Part shown: in pieces, positions 1 through 12,700 of the stretch
Layout: each line of letters begins with the position of its first letter
Numbering within the stretch: position 1 is the stretch's first letter
NCBI GenBank assembly: GCA_023053545.1
Contig: JAKZAN010000095.1
Coordinates: 55,508-119,507 of the forward strand
Direction of reading: 5' to 3'
Origin: Lepidurus packardi
Lineage: Eukaryota > Arthropoda > Branchiopoda > Notostraca > Triopsidae
DNA: 64,000 nt
Notes under the pieces: model-generated
Told to the model about the DNA's origin: nothing
Database searches by the model: none
What the model saw: only the letters and a program-made list of their open reading frames with translations
Position numbers and translations under genes: made by a program

Positions 1-943
1 TCATCTCGTACCCTTCGTGGCAAGACATGCACTTACCTTCCTCATCGCAGGCCCCACAGTGGGCAGGGCAGGCTTTTTTCTCCACACACTTGCCCATTTT
101 GTTCATCATATACCCTTTCTTGCAGGCTTCACAGTTTTCGCCAATGTCAGCATTGACGTCCGCACAAGTGGTACAGTTGCTGGGTCCACAAGCACAAGAT
201 CCACATTTCTCATCACACTTCTTGCAGACTTCTTTGTCTTTATAGGCAGTCTTCATGCACTTGTTGCATCCAGTCTCTGGATCGGCCAGGGAGTCGAGGC
301 ACTGCAGACAGTCAGAAGCGTTGAAAGGGCTGCAAAGTTTGCATGGAGCAGCACACTCGATCTTATCACACATGCCTGCTTTGTTCTTGATATATCCTGT
401 CATACACCACATGCAGTTATCGTTGACACTCGCGAAGGGGTCTCTGCAGCATTTACAGACGCTTGGCTGGTCATCATGGCAACTTTCACAGGTTTCAGGA
501 CATTGCAACTTGCACTTCCCGTCCTTGCCCATTTCATAGCCCTTCTTGCAAGTGGTACATTTGTCCTTGAGTTAGGCGTTAGTGTCAACGCAGCTAGTGC
601 AGTCAGTCGCGCTGGTAGAGCATGCACCACACTTATAGTCACATTTTTTACAGGTTGAGTCTTGATAATAGTAGCCGGTGTTACAAGCTTCACAGTTCTC
701 CGTTAAGATCGCATTAGAATCAGCGCAGGTTGTGCACTTGGCGGTCAACTCATCGCAGTACTTGCACTGAGGCGGACAAAGCTCACACTTGGAATCTTTG
801 AGGGTGTAGGTTTCGAGGCAGCCGATGACTTGGGGTTGAGCACATCGGGAATGAGGAGGACATTGGTACTCACAGGCATTGGAGCACACAGCGAGGATGA
901 GGAATAGGAAGAATAGGTGTTTAAAGACTAAGGATCGGGGCAT
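1..943 (-). CDS. Cysteine-rich furin-like repeat secreted/surface protein, 5' part only
   Basis: The start is the ATG at 941-943, followed by a hydrophobic signal peptide (about residues 6-23, Leu/Phe-rich). Then come repeats of about 45-50 residues with the CxxC...C..C...CxxC pattern of furin/growth-factor-receptor cysteine-rich modules, with recurring xCxTC and GYxxxxxxKC motifs. The frame stays free of TGA to base 1, so the 3' part lies outside the window; in-frame TAA/TAG codons are read as sense. It resembles the two large cysteine-rich membrane proteins at 45490-56714, so a C-terminal multi-pass membrane domain is expected outside the window but not seen. The role is unknown; a secreted or cell-surface location is inferred from the signal peptide. 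Confidence is high that it is coding, low on function. Confidence 0.8.
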
Positions 944-1479
944 GAGTAGGGGTATATCCGTTTTGATAGAATGGGTTGAGGATTAATGAGTGATAGTGTT
1001 TAAGTTGGATCTATAGTTTTTAAAGGAAGGCGGGGATAGGCTACATGATAGCCAAAGTAGACTTCGATTCCTGTTCTTTTAACTACAAAATTGATTGCGA
1101 ACTATTTATAAAAAAAGAACGAATGGACTGTCAGTTTTATCCATTTATTCTATTAGTGGGTGGGGGTTTCGAAGGATCGCGTTATTTTTTAGTGGTAGAC
1201 TCCTCATATTTTAACTCACTAAATAACACAATCGGAATATCTATACTGTGCCCTACAAATAGACCAAAACTACTCAAATTACACTAATAGTTGCTGTCTG
1301 TCTTGCACACGCAATAGAAATATACGAACTCTTTGAGCCTCATTCGTACGATTCGTACTCCCATAATAGTTCTATCCTCAAACTGCATCCAATCTCATTC
1401 AAGAATATGTTCTCAAAAGGCTAAATAACTTTCATGCAAAACCTTTACGGAAGATGTCTCCTACCTGTTCTAGTTCCCC
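944..1479. other. Intergenic region, no supported gene
   Basis: This lies between two minus-strand genes and holds the presumed promoter of the cysteine-rich gene. A plus-strand frame from 1045 stays open for more than 1 kb under the TGA-only code, but it runs antisense through the next gene and shows no protein-like features, so I do not call it. Confidence 0.5.
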
Positions 1480-2058
1480 TCAAACTACGCTTAAGTTCCT
1501 TGGGCTCTTCGCCTTAGCCGGAGTGATCTTGGTGGCTTCGTCCTTCACATTCTTCATTAAGTCCTTCAACATGTTCTGCACATCCTTTTGTTCGACTGCT
1601 TTGTTTGCAATATCAGTTACTGCATTCGTGGCTGCTTTCGTGGCTGCCTTCGTTGCAGCTTTTGTCGCTTCGGCTTCAGCAATCGTTGTAATCAGCTTGG
1701 CGCCACTCTGGACTAAGATAGTTGCTGGGTCTTCGGGAGTGCTCGACTGTTTCTATTCCTAGGAGGTAGCCACAGCTTCATAGGCTCCAGCCGATTTGGC
1801 TTTTGCAATCAAATTTTAAACAACGAAGAGAGGATTAAGAGTGCCTTCTTTGGCAACCTTCTTTGCAGTCTCATCGAGAGTATCAAGGATGATTTTGTCG
1901 TTGGTGATAGGTGCTTTGGGCTGAGTATTGACTTTAGCTTTGGGCTGAGGCTTCGTTGGGTTGAGGGCGCTGATGATTTTGTCAAGAGCAAAAGCCTGAG
2001 ACTCAGCAGAGAAAAAGAGAGCTGTAAGTAAAGCTAGAGTAAGGATCTTTGTTTTCAT
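1480..2058 (-). CDS. Small secreted Ala/Lys-rich protein
   Basis: 192 aa, start at ATG 2056-2058, stop TGA at 1480-1482. It begins with a clear signal peptide (MKTKILTLALLTALFFSAES). A Pro/Lys-rich stretch follows (about residues 32-50), then a helical region rich in Ala, Lys and Glu with the short tandem repeat ATKAATKAATKAATNA around residues 125-140. In-frame TAA/TAG codons fall in Glu/Lys-rich sequence (TSEEEK), where glutamate fits well. An upstream in-frame ATG at 2190 exists but would bury the signal peptide. Soluble secreted or vacuolar location is inferred. No family is recognised. Confidence 0.65.
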
Positions 2059-2250
2059 GAAGGTTGATGGGAGGGTGAGGGGTGAGATAGTTAAAACAAA
2101 GATAAGGTGCTTATCTATTGGGTATAAATCTGATTGTTTTTGAGAGTGGTTATTTGCTTTAAGCTTTACAGGAGGGTATGGGCTGAGCACTAACAGTTTT
2201 GATGATGAGAACCATATATTAGCAGCCCCCTTTGATTACAAACAATAAAC

Positions 2251-2655
2251 TCAAGTTTTCGACGGCTGCCTATTTAAATCTTAATCTAAACTGTTGTCTC
2301 CCTTAAAATATGAAGACAAGGGACTCATCGAAATATCATGGGGTTCGGCATCTCTTGGGGTCTCAAATGGAGTTGTTCCAATAGACTTAGGGTTGGGGGT
2401 TGCTGTTCTACTCATGAGATTGTCAGTGCATGAAGAGAGAGTAATGTTTAAATTTATCTGGCTACGAACATTTACTTTCATTTTCAAGTGGACGGGACCT
2501 GTGGAAAGATGGGACACTCGCGACGGGCGCAGTTTCCCTCTTCTGAGAGTTGTATATTTTAAAACATAGGGTGTTCTAACCAGACCTAGAACTACATTAT
2601 TCTATTTTGTATTTACATCAAAGTAGCTAAAATAGTTTTAATGACAAAGAAGCAT
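2251..2655 (-). CDS. Possible small hypothetical protein
   Basis: A 134-codon frame from ATG 2653-2655 to TGA 2251-2253. The last 55 codons read like protein (Ser/Thr/Pro-rich, with TATPNPKSIGTTPFETP), while the first half is AT-rich and looks more like a leader or intergenic DNA. It lies 72 bp downstream of the TBC gene's stop on the same strand, so it could instead be 3' untranslated sequence. No homology is recognised. Confidence 0.3.
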
Positions 2656-2727
2656 GGCATCTGGGAGTTTATTACCAGTGTTGCACAAGAAAAAATGTAG
2701 TCACTCTACTGGGTTAGTACGGTTCCC

Positions 2728-3924
2728 TCAAAATCTTAGATTCGAATACAGCTCGAGCCCACCTTTCTTGCGCTGCAGGGACAGACGCTCCACATTCCAC
2801 TTCAGGGGTCTCTTCACTCCTGCCTCCAGCACTCCCTTTTAGTCTGCGATACTCAAGAACGAACGGAAGTTGCTAACCATATACTCCACTGTCATGCTTT
2901 TGTCTATCTTCATCTTCCGCCACAGCAGATCAAGAGTGTGGAAGCAGACGTCCAACACAAAAGCCCAACCCAGTACTGACATCAGCAGCCAGATCTTACG
3001 GACAGTGTTGGGGCTGAACAGACGTGTGAAGAGTGATGCCAACCACTGCGTCGTAAGCACTGATGTGTCCAGGCCTGCAGCTTCTAGAGCTTTAGTTAGC
3101 TAAGGCGTATGCTGGGAGACTGCCCTTTGGATTTTGGCGTTATACTTTATAAGAATCTGCATGTTTTACTGCATCATTTCCAGGTAGCGAAGTTCTAGTA
3201 ACACGTAGCGTGTGAGTGCCATGGCATGAGTTTCGTCCTGAGTGTACTTCATGCAGAAGACTACCACCAGGTTCATGCCTTGGACGTAACGAGCGCCCTG
3301 GCTCCAGAGAATTTGTCTTAAAATATTTGCCATAACACGTCCTCGCGTAGGTGAGCCCTCAAAGGTGCGCTAAACATCCATTAAGAGTTCCTAGTCGTTG
3401 GCTAGTCTGGTTTCCGTGGTTTTCGTAACAGGTCGGCTGTTGGTAACAGTTCGTGCGTAGAGGCACTCCAACATACCGTGGATTCCGGAATTCTGACTAC
3501 GAACCTGCAGCTGAAACTCTGTGATGAGCTGTTTGTAAAGGCGCCAACCGATGGGCCAATGACTCTTGACCATCCTGATCATAATTACAATCGTTTGGAA
3601 ATCACAATATGCGAGGATACACTTCATAACTCGCTCGCTGTTCCGAATCGTTTTTCTTAATGCGTGAGAATATTTAGGGAACGCTAAACTACTCTGCGTC
3701 GAAGAGCTCTTCATGCTGTTGATGTGGGTTTTTTAGGTGCTCGGAACGGGTTTTGTCGGTGTAAAAATGTAAGAAGAGGCAAGAGGACGGTTCCCCGGTC
3801 TAGGGGGCTGGGATATTTTGTTTCTATGCTAGGAGGGGAGGGTAGGGCTAGGCCGAGGAATATTGCGAGTGTGAGTCCTGTCGGTGAGGGGGGCATCATA
3901 GGACGAGTACAAGGGAGAAGACAT
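2728..3924 (-). CDS. TBC-domain Rab GTPase-activating protein
   Basis: 398 aa with the start at 3924 (an in-frame ATG at 3984 is also possible) and stop TGA at 2728-2730. Residues about 1-70 are Pro/Ser/Thr-rich and unstructured. The rest is a TBC domain, which accelerates GTP hydrolysis by Rab proteins on membranes of the trafficking system. Both catalytic fingers are visible: the arginine finger in LLMDVERTFEG, where the Glu is a TAG codon, and the glutamine finger in ARYVQGMN. The later TBC box reads TTQWLASLFTRLF followed by VRKIWLLMSVLGW. Which Rab it acts on cannot be told. It is divergent from the CFAP97-like gene, with 415 bp between the starts. Family call is firm; the exact start is uncertain. 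Confidence 0.82.
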
Positions 3925-4339
3925 CCTGGAATGGTAGTCGTTTGGAGGGAAGCCATCGAAGCAAAGACTGGATATGAGGTTCATGGAGGGATAGAATTTG
4001 TTTGTGTTTTTATTTGGTAATTTGTATTTGATAATATTATTTGGGGTTTTAGTGCAATATTTTGGAACATATTCCAAAACGCCCATCGGCCAATGTCCCG
4101 ACAGCAGAACCGAAAGTAGCCAGGCGAAACAAGTCAGCAGGAATTTATCCATGAAATCCTAGAACCCAACCAACAAGAATCACGATATTTCAGAGTGGCT
4201 GTGTGCAGTTCTATCAGAGGATTCGACTCGTTCTCTGTCTACCACAGTTGTTAGAATTATTGAATACAGGGAGAACACTGATATGAGAATTCAATAGCCA
4301 GTTACTGCTCACCAATTATATTAAGTTAACACTCTAACA

Positions 4340-5161
4340 ATGAAGCCACAGTCAAAAAGCTACCTCATCTCCAGAACCATCCAGAACAGCAAAAAATACC
4401 TGGCAGAAAAGAATAAGCTCATTTCCTCGGCCAAACCCCCCACTTCAAAACAGCCCACTTCTTGCCACACTCCGCTTGCATAGGCCGAAAGACCCAAACA
4501 ACACGAAGCCAACAACCATACATTTTCTCTTGCACGGAAAAGATCAGGGCGCTATTAAAGCCACAATATCATTGGACTCAACGCCTCAGCTAGCATACCT
4601 CGTAGAAGTATTTTTACTCCTAAATAAACCCACGCTCAAGTCCGACCACCTCTGAACCTGAGTTCTACAAAGGCAGCATAGCGCATTCTGACTGGCTCCA
4701 CGCCCATCGTGCACCGACCAGACCGAACTTCGTTCTACCAACGGCAGACTATAAAGAATAGCGTGAGTTATAACAACCTGAGCGCAAGGTCACAACAGAC
4801 GAACAGCCGGTGCAGTTCCTCATGCTCTAATAAGAGAGATTTTGTGAATGGTCAGAATTAGTAGTAACGACGTGTAATGAAGGAGAATATTCGTCTGGCC
4901 TAAAGGCTTCTAATGGTACAGCCTGAGATATCTCGCAAAGAGCATGTGAAATTCCACACGGAACAGACTTAGTACCGAACTAAACTGTCGCGGTATGCCC
5001 AACCCAGGGAAGAGTCGTAGTTGAGGAAAAGCACAGCAAGCAGACTATCGAACCAGAATAGAAGTTACAAGAGCAAAGAGAACTTCAAAGTAGAACTGCA
5101 TATGCTGTTCCCACAAATCCATAGAAGAGATCGGCTGTCGAACAACCCTTACAGATCGTGA
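4340..5161 (+). CDS. CFAP97-like cilium-associated protein
   Basis: 273 aa, ATG 4340 to TGA 5159-5161, single exon. It contains ten or more in-frame TAA/TAG codons, so it is invisible under the standard code. It is Ser-, Lys- and Arg-rich and basic. Near residues 180-225 it has NEEERRVMKENIRLAERL, then QPEISRKEHVKFHTEQTEYR and LSRYAQP. This matches the spacing of the CFAP97/CFAP97D (hemingway) motif: a basic helix with ENxxLxxRL, then PxIxRxxH, then a tyrosine and a terminal SRY/TRY. That family is linked to ciliary and flagellar axonemes, which suits a ciliate. The assignment rests on a short motif recalled by eye. The Glu reading of TAA/TAG gives EEERR and AERLL, both helix-favouring. Confidence 0.65.
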
Positions 5162-5371
5162 TAAGAGGCACCCCATCCCTCATCCCTTCCCTTTTCATTT
5201 TGTTCTTTTAGTCTTATACACATACTCTCTTAAATGAGCGAGTGATACTCCAATCCCCTGAGATATCCTAGACATTCCCTCAGGTTCTGTTTCAATAATA
5301 TCATTACGACCAATACATTTAGTACTGACAAACCAATCAATATCCTACATTGTAGCCATCCCAACATTCGT

Positions 5372-7226
5372 ATGGAACTTTTGAAGACAGAGTTCTTCTC
5401 CAAGGAACTTCTACCCAAAAAAGGAGTTGGCAATACCTTCACATTTCAATTTCCTACTCTCACCTAGATGCCGATCAGCGAATTGCATCTCACACATTGT
5501 TCTTCCTGCAACTTTCCCTTGACTAATCCCCTGTAATGCCCCTTCTGCAAGCAGCCCTGTCCCCCTGCGTGGAAAAATACAGCTGACAAGTGTCTGTACC
5601 TCAACTAAAAACAATTGAGGGTGCCAATCGAAAAAATTAATCCAAATCCTTCTTTCATTGTCTGCATCGACACCAGTGGCAGCACTGGCTACACCTACGA
5701 ATGGCAAAATGGCACCGAGCTCTCAGGTGTTCTGTTGGAGCTTCGCAACGCCATCGGCGAGAAGCACTTCGCAGATCTGACTCGGCAACTCCCATAAGAC
5801 ATCATAATCAAGAACAAGCAGGAAATCATTAATTACTTGGAGTGGGGCGTTTCTGCAGCAGATATTATCAATAATCTGCGGCAGAACACGAACTTCCGCG
5901 CCAAAGACAGCAAGTCTAAGGGTCCGGATTATCTTTCCCGCAAACAGATCATAGAAATAGGTCTCGAACACTTCCTCGAGAGATTGGTTCTGTTGCACCC
6001 CTCCAGCCACGTATATGTTGTCTACTTCAACGCCCAGCTTATCCTCCCCACCACTGGATATATGGGTTTCGAAAAACTCCCTGTAGAGGACAAGGTGCCT
6101 GAGGACGTCTACGAAATGGGCAGGGCTTACAGCAAAGAGTTCATCCCTGACGAAATATGTCACGACGCCCTCAGGATACTCAACCATTTCGGTCGCCTCA
6201 ACCCTAATGGCCAGACTGCTCTCGGGCCTGCACTCACCTTCAGTTTAGGTCTCGCTTCTACTCTACCTAGCCGCACCGAGATGTAAAAAGCAACTTTTTA
6301 GATGTTTTATTTGTGGTTATCTAATGCAGTATCGTTATTACGGATGGCTAGTCAAACATTGGCTTCGGGTAGACTTGTTTCGGATGTAGCGAAGAGTACA
6401 CATCCAGATTCTACAAGGAACTGACTCTTACCAAGGCAGTGCCTTTTGCCACACGCATACACTTAATGCGCTTTGGAGATTAGCGCATTGGTTTTGAGAA
6501 CAAGCTCTCTCACGTGGTAGATCTAAGCCAGGGCATACCTTTCCAACTTGAGGTCGAGAACAAAAAATATGTGAAGAAGGTTGCTCTTGATAGCTACAAG
6601 AAAGAGTTCGAAATCCAACTGGACAGTTTGACCCATCTTATCTACGGAGTCCGAGTAGCGATCTCCACTAGCTGTCCTAACGTGCATGTAGAGGTATCGG
6701 ACGAGTATTTCTAGCAGTTCGCGAAGTACCACTCCAAAAACCATGTGGTGTTGCAACTAGGCGTGGTTCCCAAAAACAAGAAATTAGAAGTGGAGTTCAC
6801 GATGCAGTAGGAAGTGCAAGAACCTCTGATGTGTACTTTAACGATGGACGTAGAGTTCGTATACCAGGGTTGGCGCTACACGCTGGTGAACGACAGACTG
6901 TTGACAATCAGGTCTGGGTCAGAAGAAGAGGCGGAGAAAGAGATGATGAAATGTCTGGAGCATGAGTTCAAGATGTTGAGAATGAATCCCAAGGATCTGG
7001 ACAGTTTCAAGCAGATGCACAGTAAAATAACATACTTTAATCATGCCTATTTGGACTGCTCATAGAGACCATTTCGAGGAGAAGGGAACTGGTGGCAGAG
7101 GAAGACATGCAGGAGTTCGAGCAAGAGTTCACGAAGATGTTGGTCATAGAGCAGGATATCAGGAATCATGTAGATGAGGAGGAGTACTCCATAAAATACC
7201 GCAGGAGAGGCGAGGGCTATGACTGA
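5372..7226 (+). CDS. vWA (Sec23/24-type) protein with N-terminal CxxC pairs
   Basis: Inferred as join(5372..6282,6330..7021,7066..7226), 587 aa; introns of 47 and 44 nt are GT...AG and restore frame. Residues about 25-65 carry two CxxC pairs (HCSSCNFP and ECPFCKQPC), a likely zinc-binding knuckle. A von Willebrand A fold follows, with the metal site DTSGST (about residue 95) and GQTALGPAL, then VITDGESNIGFGE just after intron 1. The Glu in that last motif is a TAG codon. The C-terminal 50 residues are rich in Glu and Arg and end at TGA. The layout recalls Sec23/Sec24-type trunk domains of COPII coats and related vWA proteins of protists, but no gelsolin or helical Sec23 region was recognised, so the cellular role is open. 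It ends 125 bp from the convergent 7352-9605 gene. Confidence 0.75.
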
Positions 7227-7351
7227 TTTACTATTTCCTATCGGACTGAGTCTGTATATTATGGTCATACTCTTCATACTGATCACAATCGTCAATTAAC
7301 ATGAATAAACATAAGTTTCAGAGTTGGGTTGACACCTCCCTGGCCATAAAG

Positions 7352-9605
7352 TCATACCGTCAGATATTCGTCGATGTTCAGAGTGCTCCCGCTTTTGCTG
7401 ATCAGATTCCGAATCAGAGAGAGTTATGCAGGCTGCACGTCCAGACACAGCTTCATCAGTTCGTAGTCCATCCTATTCAGCAGGCACTTCTCCACCAGCC
7501 GTATGAGTAGTTTCTCACGCGATTTGATTGGTTCTTCCAGTATCCTCCTATACACTGTTGACAAACTATCGTTGAGGATATGGGAATTCAGGAATAAATC
7601 GAAGTTATCGGCGCTGCTCGCTGCTGAAGGACTGATGTTTAGCAGCTCAATCGCAGTGCAAATGTTGTCTTCGAAGAGGCACAAGTTCGCCACGTAAGGA
7701 AGTAAATACGAGGGCAGCGATTCAGGATATTCCACAAGTCTTTTTGCGCAAAGACGTAGATCTTTTTCCCAAACTGCTGACATCATGTCGTACTCTTCAC
7801 GATTGCAGTCGAGTGACTCGATCAAGGCTGTAACTCCGAAGTGCTAGTCACTATTGATCTTGAGCTGAGTCTTGGCTAAACCGATCAGAATGCATTTGGT
7901 CTAAAACAGACGGCACTTAGATAGTCTCAGTATGAACTCAGACTCAGTCATTGGCGGAATAACTTCATCCGCAAAGCTATAGTCGCTAAACGAAGTCAAG
8001 AACTAGAAAAGGTGGCGAGGACGAATGCCGTTGGATCTGAACACGTAGTTGTTTTCGTACTTGTCCAATGCCCGGGCCATCTTGTTCTTCTGGTCTTTCA
8101 GGAAGCTTGAGAGAAGCTGTCCTAGAGGCATTTCTCTGAGGAAGTAATTGAGATAGGAATGGATGGCACGGAGACTGGCGGCACGATCCCGCAAATCGAT
8201 AAATGGTTGCAACTTCGTCTCTGATTTTTCCAGCAGAGGTCCATATTCTCTGCACACACGGAGGAGGATATTGTCGCATACACCTTTAAGAGCCTCAGGC
8301 ATTCTGTCAAAGTTAGTAAACTTGACATCTTCTGGTTTCGCATTGAAGTCTATGAGCCTGTGGGCTATCTCTGCGGCTAGCTCCTGGACGTGCTCCATAT
8401 ATTTCTCGTAGTGCTTCAGAATACCAATGTCCGGGACGACCTCGTGTTTGATGGTTGAAATAAAATGGGAGGAGTAAAACTGGATCAGATACTTGAACAT
8501 GCGGTATCCGCTCTGCAGCCCTCCATCCATATCCTCGTCGTTGCAAAAATAAAATGCCTTATCCTTTGAGGACAGCGTTTTGAGTACGGAATCGAGATGC
8601 TGTTCGAAGTAGGGCTGGATGAAACCATTCCGAGAGAACAAATTCTTCAAGTTGGACAAGATACTATTGCGCCCGATGTCGCTATTTTCGACTTAATTGG
8701 TGCTAATAGTGGGTTGATTTCTGTTTTCTGAGAAGTCATACATAAGAACTTCAGTTAGGGTGGGGCTTCGTTGATCGGCCCAAAACAGCTTCGGAGTTAA
8801 TGCAGTTAGGCTGCCAGAAAGAGGCACCCGATGCAGTCTACCTTCGAACACAAGGCAAAGCATGTTGTTATTGTTATTGAATTCCACAACACCTACTGCC
8901 TCAATGCCATGCACCAGGACAACTTCGTAATCGCTATTCACATTAATACCTGTGCTGTGGTCGCCTATTGAAATGGCATTATTTTGGCGGGTCACGACCT
9001 GGATGCCTTTTTTGGTAACTACGAAATCGATGACGGCTTCGATCTTTTGCAGAACCTCGAGTCTTCTGAGATGTTTAGCTTCGAAGACACCCTGATCTCG
9101 ATGCTTGTACAGGACGTAGAGTACATCTGGTTCAGTCTTGCTGAATTCCACCTTGATTATGTTTTTGTAGCTTTTCAGAACAGAGAATTGGGTCAGTTAT
9201 GACTAGTTGGATAGGTAGAGAGTGCTATCTGCACGCGACAGAATGTAGAGATGTCCTTATGAGTTCTCTAGGAACTGGAAATTGTGGCCAGTTGTGAGCT
9301 CGAAGTCGTAGGGTTTCATGTTGATGGTTCCGTAGGGATACACTTTGCAGGGTTTAGTGCTAGAGGAGTCAATAACAAAGTGGGGGAGGACAATTGACTC
9401 ATGAGTTGCGTTGTTATCCTGTAAAGTGGTAGTTTGGGATTTGATGGAGACGGGTGTATGTGGATGATGCTAATGTGATTACTGTGTGTATGTCTGCGAT
9501 TAGCCTAGATTCGAGGGTAAAGATACTGATCCTGTTGGGTGCGAGGACGTAGTAGTGTTTGTTGGCGAGGAACCCGTGCCTGAACTCAGGGATGTCTACT
9601 TCCAT
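7352..9605 (-). CDS. 729-aa protein, possible beta-propeller plus alpha-solenoid
   Basis: Inferred as complement join(7352..9418,9483..9605) with one 64-nt GT...AG intron; stop TGA at 7352-7354. The first ~300 residues have short alternating beta-like strands with repeated turns (e.g. EGHLYILSRADSTLYLSN, HRVPLSGSLTALTP), as in a propeller. Residues ~320-729 look all-helical, with leucine-rich amphipathic segments. Propeller followed by solenoid is the plan of scaffold nucleoporins (Nup133/Nup155 type) and of some vesicle-tethering subunits, but I recognise no diagnostic motif. It is a same-strand neighbour 185 bp downstream of the giant ubiquitin gene. Confidence 0.65.
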
Positions 9606-9790
9606 TGTCTGGCCAATCCAAGTATAAACAATTACTAGGATGCTATTAATGGACTATTGGACAAATATGTTATTTCCTTTATTTAGCGATGTTTGTATTG
9701 ATGGGGAATATAGTGTCTGATAATCATATATGCGCCGATTTCGTATCTAAATTATTTGTTTGGATTTGGGTTCTAACTAACTAACTAACA

Positions 9791-12700
9791 TCATTCGAAC
9801 ACTAGTCTCACTGTCGGTGTGTTCTACAACACCTTTGTCTCCCCTTTACGACTAAACGTTATGATCAGGTCGATGTAGCTTTCGCCTTTCTCGCGTTCCA
9901 ACGCAACTTACACCTTTGACTCCAGCCATTTCTTCTTTTCTCCTTCATTACCTGCCTGCTACATCTTAGCACTCAAATACACTGGGATGCTACCCTTGAT
10001 CATGTCCTTGGGAACCAGTTTGTAGGTGCTTTCCAGATGTCCGAACACATCATTAAAAGTGGTGTCGCTCGTGCACTTGATCTCCCATCTATCCCAAATC
10101 GTGGTGCTGAGACCTTCGTGCAGCTTAATTTTCTCGGCCTCCCCTGGTTCAGACAACTGCAACACAGGGACTGCCAGATTTAGGAAGGCGTTACGCATTT
10201 TGTCTAGTTTAATATTCTTCAGATATTTGACAAGCTCTACAGTCTGGAGACCCGCAATCGCTGTTGTAGTGGTAGACAGTGCAGGCACAATCCTACCTGC
10301 TTTAATCTTGGTTGTGACCCAATCCATCAAGTCAAGCGAGTAGTTGGTACTTCTAAGATTAGCCATGGAGTAGATCAGATCAATATGGCCATTGGAGTCG
10401 TCGTCCTTTTCAAAGTCCTCTGCTGCGATTTGATTGCTATCCTTGCTGGCAAGAATGAGGATTCCTTGATGAATGGTTTTTTCGTCCTCATCAGGCTTTT
10501 CCTCCAAGACAGGCTGTTCTTCCACCGCGTCTTCTTCTTTCTTCTTATCCTGCTCCTTCATGATTTATTGGGCTTTCTTGTCTGAAGGCAAAAACTCGGG
10601 AATCTTTATCTTCGCAGCAATCGCACAAATGTTTTATTTCTCGGCTTCTGTTCTGAACTTCTCGGGATAGCTCACTCCGTAAATTTTGGCAATCATAACT
10701 GCGTAACTTGTCACGAACAGTCGCTGTAGAGGATCTTTCGCGTCAAACTCTCTAATAGGGGTAGGAGGACGCTTGGGAAGCTTCCAAAAAGGCTCCCCAT
10801 TCTTGGTCTTGGCGTCCAAAGGGTAGGTGTACAGGAGCTGCATGATATCGTTCCTGAAGTACCTATAAAACTTATTGATCGCCATGAAGATACAGTCATC
10901 AAAGTTATTGGGTCTCTTCTTAAGCATCTTCAAGGACTGTGTCAGGGTCTTGATATCAGACTGCTCGGGCTTGTAGTTTGAGTCAATAGTCTTCAATAAT
11001 CCCTTGGGCTTTAGCGAGAATTTGTGGCCAAACTTATCCTTTGCCCACTCTACGCAATGTAGTGTTTCTTCAGGGAACATCTTGAGTGTGCAGTGAGGAA
11101 TCTAACCATCCTCTGCTGGATCTTGCTTACTACCGTAGCTTTCGGTCAAGTATGGGAGGATCACCTGAACGTGTCCTTTGGGACCCAAAGTACCTGATTC
11201 GAGTAGAGCTACTTTATTGTCTACACACCTTTTGTCGACGTATCTTCTTGCTTGGACATTATCCAAAGCATTCGCAACGATTCTTAAAGATGTGAAGAAT
11301 ACGTCCGAGAATATCTCCTTGGTACCCTCATGCACCTTGTCAAGTCTGGCAGAAATATGTCCTTTCAACAGAGGGTTCATTTGGATTGCACTAGCTGCCG
11401 CAGTTGAAGACTTGGGCTTGCCGACATGCTTTTCTCTGAACAGGAACTGTCTATTGAGGTTTGAAACTTCAATATGATCGGGATCGGTGAGGGTGATCAT
11501 ACCCTTTTACCCGACTCCCAGATTCAACATCGCGAAGTTCTTCAAAAGCTCGCAACCAATGGCTCCAGCTCCTACCATGAACAGCCTACACGACTCAATC
11601 TCCTTCAATAATTGCTCTCCGACCACGATTTCTAACCCTCTTGATCTAGAAGTATTACTAATCTTGATCTTCTCTGTCTCAGTCTTCCAATCTCCAAGAC
11701 CTTCAGGAAGGTTCCTACAGATTTCTGTTACATCGCAATAAAACAGGCTCTTCACTGGCTTGTATTTTTGGGTAATAGCTTTGATGATTTCCTGAGCCAC
11801 AAATCCTCCCATGAATGCACAAAGTGGAGGGAAGCTTCCTGCACAGGTGAAACTGAACATCCGTACATACTTCTCGATCTTTTCAGTGATCTCGTCCTTA
11901 AAGAGGACCTTGTATTCTTCCAGTATGATCGTCGAGTCTTCATAATTCCAAGCAATCGGGACTCTATTCTTCTTTGTCTGGAAGATCTGGTAGGCCTGGA
12001 AACAATAGTGCAGCCACACAGACTCTTCCATCTTGACGAAGTCATAGGTGATCAGGTTGTCATCCATCGGGATCTTGTCCTTGGAAAATGCGAAAATATC
12101 AGCAACCGAAGGGAACTCCATCTGCACTGGCAATTTGATATTTTTAGCTGTCCCATTTCTCACATACTTCGTGAAGCCACGGGTATCCTCGATTCTGAAG
12201 CTGTTGCTGTTGATAGTCACAATCTTGTGGAGAGTAGTGTTGATGCTCTTTTCCTACTTCTACTTCTTCTCCTCAGTTATCTCTGTTTCCATTGCTTACA
12301 TGCCTTCAACTCCTTTTATGAACACCACTTCACCATCTTCATAGGGGTGCTTGGCTCCATCCAGCAGTGTCACCACTGCTTTTTATTCGTTACTGATGTG
12401 CTTGATCATTACTTCTGCTGGCTCCTCTCCATTTTTGTCCAAAACTTCAAACTTAGCGCCGAAATCATTCAGTAGTCTGGAATAGGGTCCTAGACAATCA
12501 GCCGACACAAGTTTGATGTCATTTTTACGGCAGTACTCATCGAGCTGAATAAGTTCTGGGTATGCAAGCTCAGTGGCGAAAACCACCTGATATCCCTTCA
12601 GCATATCGATATTAAACTTCCCAGTAGTCTTACCGATCTTGACATAGGTATTCAAGGCCTGTATTTTGTGGAGACAACAGTCGATTCTCGATTTTCCCAC

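Noticed and set aside
17-658. 213-codon plus-strand open frame
   Set aside because: It is the antisense shadow of the cysteine-rich gene on the minus strand; composition is a mirrored Cys-repeat pattern.
1045-1287. Plus-strand 80-codon frame, open further under the TGA-only code
   Set aside because: Runs antisense through the 1480-2058 gene, has no signal or domain, and long chance frames are expected when only TGA stops.
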